Below, in pieces: positions 26,281-33,267 of a stretch of 64,000 bases of DNA. The stretch covers positions 1,984,001 to 2,048,000 of the forward strand of contig CAWCBH010000003.1 in NCBI GenBank assembly GCA_963793785.1, written 5' to 3'. The notes below the pieces were generated by a model. That model was not told the origin of the DNA. It saw nothing but the letters and a program-made list of their open reading frames with translations, and made no database searches. The translations under genes were made by a program, and so were the position numbers. This DNA comes from CAWCBH01 sp963793785. Lineage in GTDB: Bacteria; Actinomycetota; Thermoleophilia; Solirubrobacterales; 70-9. Numbering within the stretch: position 1 is the first letter of the stretch; each line of letters begins with the position of its first letter.

Positions 26281-27177
26281 CTAGCCGAGCGCCCGCGCCG
26301 AGTCGAGCACCACTTTCGCGAGCCGCTCGGCGGCACCGTCGCTGGTCGCGAAGTAGAAGTTCGGCTCCACAGCCTCGAGCTCCAGCAGCACGGGGCGCCC
26401 CTTCGGGGCCGGGGACGAGGTCAACGCGGGCGTAGAGCGGCTCTTGGCCGAATCGCTCCGTCATCCAGTCGAGCACCTCAGCGGCGAGCCGTCGCTGCCG
26501 CTCGTCGGCCTCACCGCGGCCGACCAGGTCCTCGTTGAAGTAGGGCTCGGCAGCGGTGATTTCCTCCTCGCGGATCGGCGCCTCCTCGTCCGGGCGCAGA
26601 ATGGCGCCCTTGCGCAGCACGTGGCTCAGATGGCCACCGAAGCAGACCAGCGCTGTCTCGCCGACCTCATCGATCGAGCGTAGGTAGGGCTGGACCATCG
26701 CCGCCCGGCCGGCGGCGGCGAGGCGGGCGATCAGCTCCAGCGCCTTGTCGTGGGTCGCGGGCCCGAAGCGGCCGGTGGCAGCGGGCGCCGGCGGAAACGG
26801 TCGGCTTTACCACCACCTCGCCGCGCAGTGCGGGGGGCGTCTCGCCCGGCTCGATGATCTGGGTCGGTACCACCGGCAGGCCGGCGGACTCCAGATCGGC
26901 CAGGTAATGCTTGTCGCTGTTCCAGCGCACGACCGCCGGCGGAGTTGCGAAGCCGCTCCCCGACCGCCTCCGCCCAGGAGACGAACTCGTCGCGGCGCTC
27001 GGTGTAGTCCCAGGTCGAGCGGATCAGGACGAGGTCGAAGCGGTCCCAGTCGACCGCCGGGTCGTCCCAGACCGCGAACCGGCAATCGGCATCGCCCTCA
27101 CGCAACGCCGCGGCGAGCCGGTGGTCGTCATGCCAGCCGTCGGGTAGCGCCGCGCAGGTCGCGAGCGCGATGCGCAT
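26281..27177 (-). pseudogene. ATP-grasp family protein broken by three +1 frameshifts
   Basis: Starts MRIALATCAALPDGWHDD at ATG 27177 and ends VLDSARALG, TAG 26281. Four frames must be joined. First: FDLVLIRSTWDYTERRDEF to GERLRN. Second: PPAVVRWNSDKHYLADL to EVVVKPTVSAGA. Third: TGRFGPATHDKALELI through MVQPYLRSIDEVGETALV to YARVDLVPGPEGAP. Fourth: VLLELEAVEPNFYFATSDG. Each junction needs removal of one base, near 26948, 26783 and 26389. With three bases removed the length is 298 codons. The family is an ATP-dependent carboxylate-amine ligase type; the substrate is unknown. Its start overlaps the SnoaL-like stop (ATGA). Either decayed or badly sequenced. Confidence 0.8.
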
Positions 27178-27611
27178 CAGTGGTCTGGCTTGGGACGCGG
27201 CACCCCGGCCACCCGCAGCGCCTCCCCCGGGTCGCCGTAGGTCTCGACCCGCAGCACCTTGCCGTCCTTGAACTCCCAGACCGCCCCGATCGGCGTATCC
27301 AGCTCGACGCCGCTCTCGCGGCCGACGCTCTGCAGCCGATAAAGCACGACCAGCCGATCGCCGGCGTCGACTACCTCCTCGAGCGTTCTCGAGACCTCCG
27401 ACCAGGCCTCGTTGATGTCATCGAACCAGTCCCGAACCCCGGCTACGCCGTGGTAGACGCGGCCGCCGACAGAGGCGATCAGCGACACGAACTCGACCTC
27501 CGGATCGACCAGCTCCGCGACCGCCTCGATGTCCTGCCGGTCGACGGCCGCGGTCAGGCGTCGGACCAGTTCGTCTCGCTCCGCGCTCAACGCATCAATC
27601 TCGACGCTCAA
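27177..27611 (-). CDS. SnoaL-like / NTF2-fold protein (second copy)
   Basis: TTG 27611 overlaps the rsmI stop (TTGA) and gives 144 residues. The NTF2-type pattern is RRLTAAVDRQDIEAVAELVDPEVEF, GGRVYHGVAGVRDWFDDI, and the sheet end GAVWEFKDGKVLRVETYGDPGEAL. It is clearly related to the copy at 25619-26011, sharing the VYxGxxG and SVGRESGV-like segments. Translational coupling to rsmI upstream and the ATP-grasp gene downstream suggests one transcript. No catalytic residue can be assigned. Confidence 0.78.
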   Translation of the reverse strand: MSVEIDALSAERDELVRRLTAAVDRQDIEAVAELVDPEVEFVSLIASVGGRVYHGVAGVRDWFDDINEAWSEVSRTLEEVVDAGDRLVVLYRLQSVGRESGVELDTPIGAVWEFKDGKVLRVETYGDPGEALRVAGVPRPKPDH

Positions 27612-28435
27612 CGCCGCGGCTCGCGGCCGGTCAACGCCCGGTAGAGGTCGTTGGCCCGGGTGCCGGTCAGGGCGGCAACGACGCTGGCCGCGGCGCGCGG
27701 GCGGGCGCCCGATTGGACCAGGTGGCGCAGCGCGTCGACGGCGAAGCTGATGTCCTCGCCGTGCTCCTCCGCCTGGGCTGGACCGATCACGAGCACGATC
27801 TCCCCCTTCACGTCGCCCCGGTAGCGGCGGGCCAGCTCGGCCAGGGTGCCGCGAGCGACCTCCTCGTGAAGCTTGGACAGCTCGCGGCACACGGCGGCCT
27901 GGCGGTCGGGCGCTATCGCGGCCAGCGCCGCCAGCGACTCGCTGAGCCGGCGCGGGGACTCGAAGGCGACCACCGTCTCGGTGGAGCGAAGGACCCGCTC
28001 CATCTCTCCCGCTCGCCTGGGCAGGAACCCCTCGAAGCGCCAGCGGTCGGTGGGCAGCCCCGAGGCGACGAGGGCGACCGGTACGACCGAGGGGCCCGGC
28101 AGGACCTCGACGTCGAGGTCGCGCTGGATGCAGGTGCGGATCAGCCGGAAGCCGGGGTCGGAGATTGCCGGCATGCCGGCATCGGAGACGAGCGCCACGC
28201 GGGCGCCGCGCTCGATCCGCTTCGCCAGCTCGCCGGCCCGCGAGGCCTCGTTGCCCTCATGGTTGGAGACCAGGCGTGGCGCCGGGCGGATTCCGAGCCG
28301 GTCGAGCAGGGAGCCGGTTCGCCGCGTGTCCTCGCAGGCGATGTAGTCGGCTTCGACCAGTGCCTCGCGGACGCGGGGGGTGACGTCGGACATGTTGCCG
28401 ATCGGGGTCGGGCAGACGATCAGCTTCCCCGGCAT
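27608..28435 (-). CDS. rsmI: 16S rRNA (cytidine(1402)-2'-O)-methyltransferase
   Basis: A tetrapyrrole-methylase-fold enzyme that 2'-O-methylates C1402 in the ribosomal P site. 275 residues from ATG 28435. Motifs are LIVCPTPIGNMSDVTPRVREAL, CEDTRRTGSLLDRLGI, ALVSDAGMPAISDPGF, LPGPSVVPVALVASGLPTDRWRFEGFLPR and FESPRRLSESL. A C-terminal extension with a HTH-like turn (GARPRAAASVVAALTGTRANDLYRAL) matches the family. The start overlaps the ROK gene stop (ATGA). Confidence 0.95.
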   Translation of the reverse strand: MPGKLIVCPTPIGNMSDVTPRVREALVEADYIACEDTRRTGSLLDRLGIRPAPRLVSNHEGNEASRAGELAKRIERGARVALVSDAGMPAISDPGFRLIRTCIQRDLDVEVLPGPSVVPVALVASGLPTDRWRFEGFLPRRAGEMERVLRSTETVVAFESPRRLSESLAALAAIAPDRQAAVCRELSKLHEEVARGTLAELARRYRGDVKGEIVLVIGPAQAEEHGEDISFAVDALRHLVQSGARPRAAASVVAALTGTRANDLYRALTGREPRR

Positions 28436-29400
28436 CAGCCGGCCCCGTCCTGTCGGCTCTCGATCCGAGCCATCGCGGCGGCGCCGATCATTCCCGCGTC
28501 GGGGCCGAGCTCGGCCGCCACCACCGGGGTCTTGTTCATCGGCGTCAGCGCCCGCTCGGCGACCTCGCGCCGGGCGGGATCGAGCAGCAGGTCCCCGGCG
28601 GCGATCACGCCGCCCCCGACGACGAGGACATCGGGCGCGAAGATGTTCGCGAAGCTCGACAGCACGGCGCCGATCCGGCGGCCGATCATCGCCACCACAT
28701 CGCGCGCGGGGGCATCGCCTCCGATCGCCGCCGCCGTGACCGCCTTGCCGTCGATCTCCTGGCCTTCGGCCAGCAGCCGTCCCAGCGCCGAATCGGGCGC
28801 TGCCTCGGCAGCCGCCCGGCCTTCGAGGCCCATCGCGGTCCCCGATGCGACCGACTCCACGTGCCCCCGGCCGGGACAGAAGCCCTGGCATCGGCTGCCG
28901 TCGAGCTCGATCACCACATGGCCGAGCTCGGCGCCGGCGCCGACCGTTCCTCGGTAGAGCTCGCCGTTGATCACCAGGCCGCCTCCGATCCCGGTCCCGA
29001 CGGTGATCATCACCGCGTTGCTGGCCTCGCGGGCGGCACCGTAGAGGTGCTCGGCGAGCATCGCCAGGTTGGCGTCGTTGTCGACGAAGATCGGCAGGTC
29101 GATCCGCTCCGCGAGCAACTCCCGGATCGGCCAGTTGTCGATCGGAAGGTTGACGGCGGCGATCGCGACCCCCCGCGCGTGGTCGATCGTGGCCGGGATG
29201 CCGAGCCCGACCGCACTGGCGTCCGGCCTCGCCTCCCGCGCCTCCCCCACCTCGCGAGCGATCAGCTCGACAAGCGTCTCCTCGGTGTGCCCCGTCGATC
29301 GCTCCCGCCGCTCCCAGAGCACCTCTCGCTCGGCGTCGAGGACGCCAACCAGCAGCTTCGTGCCCCCGAGATCGACTCCGATCGCCTCGCCGACACTCAT
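28435..29400 (-). CDS. ROK-family sugar kinase (glucokinase-like)
   Basis: 321 residues. It has an N-terminal phosphate loop IGVDLGGTKLLVGVLD, the substrate region PIFVDNDANLAMLAEH with the catalytic Asp, ITVGTGIGGGLVINGELYRG, and GAELGHVVIE. The zinc motif is unusual: CQGFCPGRGHVESVASG has His where most ROK proteins have the third Cys. A role as glucokinase is likely but the sugar is not proved. It heads the long minus-strand run that includes rsmI and metG, and diverges from the LCP gene across 92 bp. Confidence 0.88.
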   Translation of the reverse strand: MSVGEAIGVDLGGTKLLVGVLDAEREVLWERRERSTGHTEETLVELIAREVGEAREARPDASAVGLGIPATIDHARGVAIAAVNLPIDNWPIRELLAERIDLPIFVDNDANLAMLAEHLYGAAREASNAVMITVGTGIGGGLVINGELYRGTVGAGAELGHVVIELDGSRCQGFCPGRGHVESVASGTAMGLEGRAAAEAAPDSALGRLLAEGQEIDGKAVTAAAIGGDAPARDVVAMIGRRIGAVLSSFANIFAPDVLVVGGGVIAAGDLLLDPARREVAERALTPMNKTPVVAAELGPDAGMIGAAAMARIESRQDGAG

Positions 29401-29492
29401 CTAGATCCGGCCTGAAAACGCACCCGGTCAGGGGTCGGCCGGGGAGGCGGCGGACACGATGGCGCGGGCATCGGCACAATTTTTAGCCTTTC

Positions 29493-30686
29493 ATGCCCTC
29501 CAACGGCGAGCAGCAGCCTTCCGGGCCGCCCGAGTACAAGGTCTACCGGTCCCGGAAGGGGCTCCTATCAGGGCTGCGAAAACCCGACCTGTCGAGCCTT
29601 CGCGAGCGGGCAAAGCGCGGGGGGAAACGCCCGCGCGAGAAAGAGCCGGAGCGGCCGCGGCCGGTCACCGAGCAAGACTCGCTCGGCCGCCGCGTCCTCA
29701 AGTGGGTGGCGATCGCGGCCGGCGCATGGATAGCGCTCAGCGTGCTCGCCTTTCTCGTCTCCGCGGGGCTGCAGTCGATGAAGCTCGACGACAGCGCCTC
29801 CGCAGTCCTCGGCGGCAGCCCGCTGCTGATCGCCGACAGCCAGAGCATCCTCGTCATCGGCACCGACGCGCGGGCCTCCGACAGCCAGGAGCCCGGGGCC
29901 GAGACCCGCGAGCGCTGCCTCGACCAGCAGGCCAAGGGCGAGCCGCCGAGCGGCGGCTGCGCCGGCTTTCGGGCCGACACGCTGATGGTCGTGCAGGCCG
30001 GCGGCGCCAAGTTCCGCAAGCTCTCGATCCCCCGCGACACCTTCACCGAGATCGAGGGCGTCGGCCCCTCGAAGATCAACGCCGCCTACGCGTTCGGCGG
30101 CGCGGCGCTGCAGGTGCGGGCCGTGGAGGACTTCCTCGGCATCGACATCGACCACGTCGTGATCATCGACTTCGAGGGGTTCCAGGACCTGATCGACGCG
30201 ATCGGCGGGGTCGAGATCGAGGTCGAGCGCAAGTTCTGCTCGGAGATCTCCGGCGGCGAGGGAGGCGGCCAGGGAGGCTTCACGCTGCGCCTCGGCAAGG
30301 GGGAGCACACCCTGAACGGGGAGGACGCGCTGATCTTCGCCCGCACGCGCAAGAACGACTGCGATCCCTCCTACGACGACCTCGACCGCGCGGCGGCGCA
30401 GCAGGAGGTCCTGAACGGGATCAAGTCTCGGATCATCAGCCCCCTGCGGATCCCCTACAACTTCATCCACGGCCCGCTGATCGGCTGGTCGGCGCCGAAG
30501 GCCTTCGTCAGCGACATGGGAGCGTTGACGATGCCGCAGCTCGTGCTCTCCTCCGCGGTCGCCTTCAGCGGCGACACCGACGTCCTCTGCCAGGGCCAGA
30601 ACTCAGGCTGCGGCGCGGGCCCGTTCGGCAGCATCGAGGTGCCGGAGTCCGAGCGCCGCCGAGCGGTCAAGGAGCTGACCGGCTAA
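29493..30686 (+). CDS. LytR-CpsA-Psr (LCP) family cell-wall ligase
   Basis: 397 residues from ATG 29493. A basic, Pro-rich cytoplasmic tail of about 65 residues precedes one transmembrane helix (VLKWVAIAAGAWIALSVLAF), then the extracellular LCP domain. Typical segments are ILVIGTDARASD, RADTLMVVQ, FRKLSIPRDTFTEI, KINAAYAFGG, DFLGIDIDHVVIIDFEGFQDLIDAIGG and LIFARTRKNDCD. LCP proteins transfer polymers such as teichoic acids or arabinogalactan from polyprenyl phosphate onto peptidoglycan. A C-terminal Cys pair (CQGQNSGCG) may form a disulphide. Confidence 0.93.
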   Translation: MPSNGEQQPSGPPEYKVYRSRKGLLSGLRKPDLSSLRERAKRGGKRPREKEPERPRPVTEQDSLGRRVLKWVAIAAGAWIALSVLAFLVSAGLQSMKLDDSASAVLGGSPLLIADSQSILVIGTDARASDSQEPGAETRERCLDQQAKGEPPSGGCAGFRADTLMVVQAGGAKFRKLSIPRDTFTEIEGVGPSKINAAYAFGGAALQVRAVEDFLGIDIDHVVIIDFEGFQDLIDAIGGVEIEVERKFCSEISGGEGGGQGGFTLRLGKGEHTLNGEDALIFARTRKNDCDPSYDDLDRAAAQQEVLNGIKSRIISPLRIPYNFIHGPLIGWSAPKAFVSDMGALTMPQLVLSSAVAFSGDTDVLCQGQNSGCGAGPFGSIEVPESERRRAVKELTG

Positions 30687-30695
30687 GCGGAGCCG

Positions 30696-31028
30696 CTACT
30701 CGCCGCTTTTCGAAGCGGCCTTGGGCTTGTCGCCCGAACCCGACCCCGACCCCTTGGCGTCTGACCCCTTCGAGCCGCCGTCCTTCGAAGCCGAGTCCTT
30801 GGAGCCCGACTCCGCGGACTTGGAATCGCCCTCGCCTGCCTTCGCCTTCGCCTTGGCGCCGTAGTCGGTGGTGTAGAAGCCGGAGCCCTTGAAATGCACG
30901 GCCACGGGGTGAAACACGCGCTCCACCGGGGCGCCGCAGACCTCGCAGACGCTGACCGGGTCGTCGGCCATCCGCTGGATGACCTCGAAGGTATGGCCGT
31001 TGTTGCAGCGATATTCGTAGGTCGGCAC
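30696..31028 (-). CDS. FmdB-family zinc-ribbon protein
   Basis: 110 residues from GTG 31028. The N-terminal FmdB/putative regulatory zinc ribbon is complete: VPTYEYRCNNGHTFEVIQRM, CEVCGAPVERVFHPVAVHFKGSGFYTTDY. The C-terminal half is low-complexity Lys/Ser/Gly/Asp. The family's function is not established. It is convergent with the LCP gene (9 bp between stops) and divergent from glyQS. Confidence 0.9.
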   Translation of the reverse strand: MPTYEYRCNNGHTFEVIQRMADDPVSVCEVCGAPVERVFHPVAVHFKGSGFYTTDYGAKAKAKAGEGDSKSAESGSKDSASKDGGSKGSDAKGSGSGSGDKPKAASKSGE

Positions 31029-31086
31029 GAGGCGGGCGATTATCGCAGGGGCGGCGGTCCGCCCCGCCAGGGTGGGCGTGCCTGTA

Positions 31087-31092
31087 TACGGT
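31087..31092 (+). promoter_or_regulatory. Candidate -10 box of glyQS
   Basis: TACGGT (TANNNT type), embedded in the sequence TGTATACGGT, ends eight bases before the glyQS ATG. No ribosome-binding site lies between them, so the transcript would have almost no leader. There is no room for a T-box or glycine riboswitch in the 72-bp gap. Confidence 0.35.
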
Positions 31093-31100
31093 TCCCGGCG

Positions 31101-32480
31101 ATGAGCGAGGCCACCGACCGCGTCCGCAACGAGGAGCTGACGATGGAGGAGATCGTCGCCCTCTGCAAGCGGCGCGGCTTCGTCTTCCCCTCCTCGGAGA
31201 TCTACGGAGGCCTCGGCTCCACCTATGACTACGGCCACTACGGGGTGCTGCTGAAGGGCAACGTGAAGGCCGAATGGTGGCGGGCGATGGTCTCAGAGCG
31301 CGACGACATCGTGGCGCTTGACTCGGCGATCCTCCAGCACCCGCGGGTCTGGGAGGCCTCCGGTCACCTGGAGGGATTCACCGACCCGCTGGTCGACTGC
31401 CGGGCCTGCAAGCTGCGCTTCCGGGCCGACAAGCTCGAGGACGCCCAGTGCGGGCGCAAGCCGTCCAAGCATCCGGGTGAGACCTCGGAGTGCGACCTCA
31501 CCGACCCGCGCCAGTTCAACCTCATGTTCGAGACCCACGTCGGGCCGGTGGCGGGCGAGGGCTCGGAGGTCTACCTGCGCCCGGAGACCGCCCAGGGCAT
31601 CTTCATCAACTTCAAGAACGTGCTCCAGTTCGCGCGCCGCAAGCCGCCGTTCGGGATCGCCCAGGTCGGGAAGTCGTTCCGCAACGAGATCACCCCGGGC
31701 AACTTCGTCTTTCGCACCCGCGAGTTCGAGCAGATGGAGATGGAGTACTTCGTGCCGCCCGACCAGGCCGAGGAGTGGTATGAGCGCTGGATCGAGCTGC
31801 GCCGAAGCTGGTACGAGGAGCTCGGGATTCGCCCGGCGTTCCTGCGCATCCGCCCCCACGACGCCGACGAGCTCTCCCACTACTCGTCTCAGACCAGCGA
31901 CGTCGAGTACCTGTTCCCGATCGGCTGGTCGGAGCTGGAGGGAATCGCCAACCGCGGCGACTTCGACCTCACCCAGCACGCCAAGTTCTCCGGCGAGAAG
32001 CTCGAGTACTTCGATCAGCAGACCAAGGAGCGCTACATACCGCACGTGATCGAGCCGGCCGCCGGCGCCGACCGTGCCACGCTCGCCTTCCTCGTCGACG
32101 CCTACGACAGCGAGGAGGTCGAGGGCCGCGAGCGGACCGTGCTGCGGCTGCACCCGCGCCTCGCCCCGGTCAAGGCCGCGGTGCTGCCGCTGGTCTCCAA
32201 GGAAGGGATGCCCGAGAAGGCGCGCGCGGTCTACGAGGCGCTGCGCCGCCGGATCCCGGCCGAGTTCGACGAGGGCGGGTCGATCGGCAAGCGCTACCGC
32301 CGCCAGGACGAGATCGGCACCCCCTGGGGCATCACCGTCGACGGCCAGACGATGGAGGACGACACCGTCACCCTGCGCGACCGCGATTCCCTCGAGCAGG
32401 TGCGGATGCCGATCGAGGGGCTGGCCGAGGAGCTTGCCTCGCGGCTCGGGCAGCCCTGGACGACGCCGAAGCCGGAATGA
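31101..32480 (+). CDS. glyQS: Glycyl-tRNA synthetase (alpha2 type)
   Basis: Charges tRNA-Gly. 459 residues from ATG 31101. Class II signatures are CKRRGFVFPSSEIYGGLGSTYDYGHYG, LRPETAQGIFINFKNVLQF, GKSFRNEITPGNFVFRTREFEQMEMEYFV, and GIANRGDFDLTQH, with the anticodon domain ending LRDRDSLEQVRMP. A zinc-site-like CRACKLRFR...CGRK insertion is present. It belongs to the homodimeric type, not the alpha/beta GlyQ/GlyS type. It is followed immediately by a double-hairpin element. Confidence 0.96.
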   Translation: MSEATDRVRNEELTMEEIVALCKRRGFVFPSSEIYGGLGSTYDYGHYGVLLKGNVKAEWWRAMVSERDDIVALDSAILQHPRVWEASGHLEGFTDPLVDCRACKLRFRADKLEDAQCGRKPSKHPGETSECDLTDPRQFNLMFETHVGPVAGEGSEVYLRPETAQGIFINFKNVLQFARRKPPFGIAQVGKSFRNEITPGNFVFRTREFEQMEMEYFVPPDQAEEWYERWIELRRSWYEELGIRPAFLRIRPHDADELSHYSSQTSDVEYLFPIGWSELEGIANRGDFDLTQHAKFSGEKLEYFDQQTKERYIPHVIEPAAGADRATLAFLVDAYDSEEVEGRERTVLRLHPRLAPVKAAVLPLVSKEGMPEKARAVYEALRRRIPAEFDEGGSIGKRYRRQDEIGTPWGITVDGQTMEDDTVTLRDRDSLEQVRMPIEGLAEELASRLGQPWTTPKPE

Positions 32481-32481
32481 C

Positions 32482-32535
32482 TTGCGGCGGCTCCGCCGCC
32501 TGACCAGCCTCTGCCGGCGGCCAGCGCCGCCGGCA
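32482..32535 (+). repeat. Double-hairpin intergenic element, copy 1
   Basis: TTGCGGCGGCTCCGCCGCC forms a first hairpin, followed by the linker TGACCAGCCTC and a second, 10-bp perfect stem (TGCCGGCGGC/GCCGCCGGCA, loop CAGC). It begins two bases after the glyQS stop, between convergent genes. Related elements with the same first hairpin and TGACC[T/A]GCCT linker lie at 46960-47009 (minus) and 48456-48510. It may act as a terminator or as a REP-like repeat. Confidence 0.6.
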
Positions 32536-32540
32536 CAGAT

Positions 32541-33188
32541 CTATCCGCTCCAGCGCTCGCCCTGCTCGACGCCGCGCAGGCCGACCCACATGAAGTCCAT
32601 CGCCACCTCGAGGACGCGGGCGCGGTCGAAGTCGGGGTGCTCGACCCACCAGTTGGCGAGCGACTGGCCGGCGCCGACGATCTGCTGGGCGACCATCGCG
32701 ATCGCCTGCTCTCGGCCGACGCCTTCGACCAGCTCTCCCGGAGGGCCCTCCTCGACCATCTGGGCGCTGATCAGCACCGCGACCTGCTCACGCAGACGCT
32801 CCATGCGCTCCGCGATCACCGGGTCGGAGACGTTGAGGACGAGCATCCTCCAGGCGCCGCGACGCTCCTCGACGAAGGCCAGGAAGGCGTCCAGGCCTGC
32901 CCGCAGGCGCTGCTCTCCCGGCTCGGCGCCGCCGATCGCCGCCACCACCCGCTCCAGCAACTCCCCGAAGTAGCTCTCCAGCAGCGCCCGGTGCAGGTCG
33001 CGCTTGGACGGGAAGTGCTCGTAGATCAGCGCCTTCGAGATCCCCGCCCGGGCGGCCACCTTGTCGAGCGAGATCTCGTGGTAGCTGCCCTCGGCGAAGG
33101 CGTCGCGGGCGGCCGCCAGGATCGCCTCGCGCCGGGCCGGCGCGGTCATCCGCCGCCGCGGTCGGGTGGGTTGTGTGATCGACGTCAC
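32541..33188 (-). CDS. TetR-family transcriptional regulator
   Basis: 215 residues from GTG 33188, which has AGGAG ten bases upstream (an in-frame ATG at 33149 would shorten it by 13). The N-terminal TetR HTH reads REAILAAARDAFAEGSYHEISLDKVAARAGISKALIYEHFPSKRDL. The C-terminal ligand domain carries ERRGAWRMLVLNVSDP. It is transcribed divergently from the R2lox-like gene. A 22-bp palindrome between them covers both candidate promoters, so it most likely represses itself and the oxidase. The ligand is unknown, perhaps a fatty-acyl compound. Confidence 0.9.
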   Translation of the reverse strand: MTSITQPTRPRRRMTAPARREAILAAARDAFAEGSYHEISLDKVAARAGISKALIYEHFPSKRDLHRALLESYFGELLERVVAAIGGAEPGEQRLRAGLDAFLAFVEERRGAWRMLVLNVSDPVIAERMERLREQVAVLISAQMVEEGPPGELVEGVGREQAIAMVAQQIVGAGQSLANWWVEHPDFDRARVLEVAMDFMWVGLRGVEQGERWSG

Positions 33189-33202
33189 AGACCGAGAGCT
33201 CC

Positions 33203-33224
33203 TAACTGACTCGCCGGTCAGTTA
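33203..33224. promoter_or_regulatory. TetR-type operator between tetR and the R2lox-like gene
   Basis: TAACTGAC-TCGCCG-GTCAGTTA is a perfect inverted repeat of 8 bp with a 6-bp spacer, the form of TetR-family operators. A TATCTT -10 box for the plus strand (33223-33228) and a TAAGAT box for the minus strand (33224-33229) share its right edge. A protein bound here would block both promoters. Confidence 0.7.
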
Positions 33225-33267
33225 TCTTACGGGGAGCGCCGAACGAACCGCGAGGAGGTCGATGCAG

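Noticed and set aside
25619..26698. A 359-residue protein joining ATP-grasp and SnoaL-like parts
   Set aside because: The middle section is nonsense in this frame and covers the RemA-like gene in another frame. The SnoaL part has its own ATG and the ATP-grasp part continues in the shifted frame.
31029..31100. Glycine riboswitch or T-box before glyQS
   Set aside because: The gap is only 72 bp and is shared with the start of a divergent gene. No conserved T-box or riboswitch core is visible.
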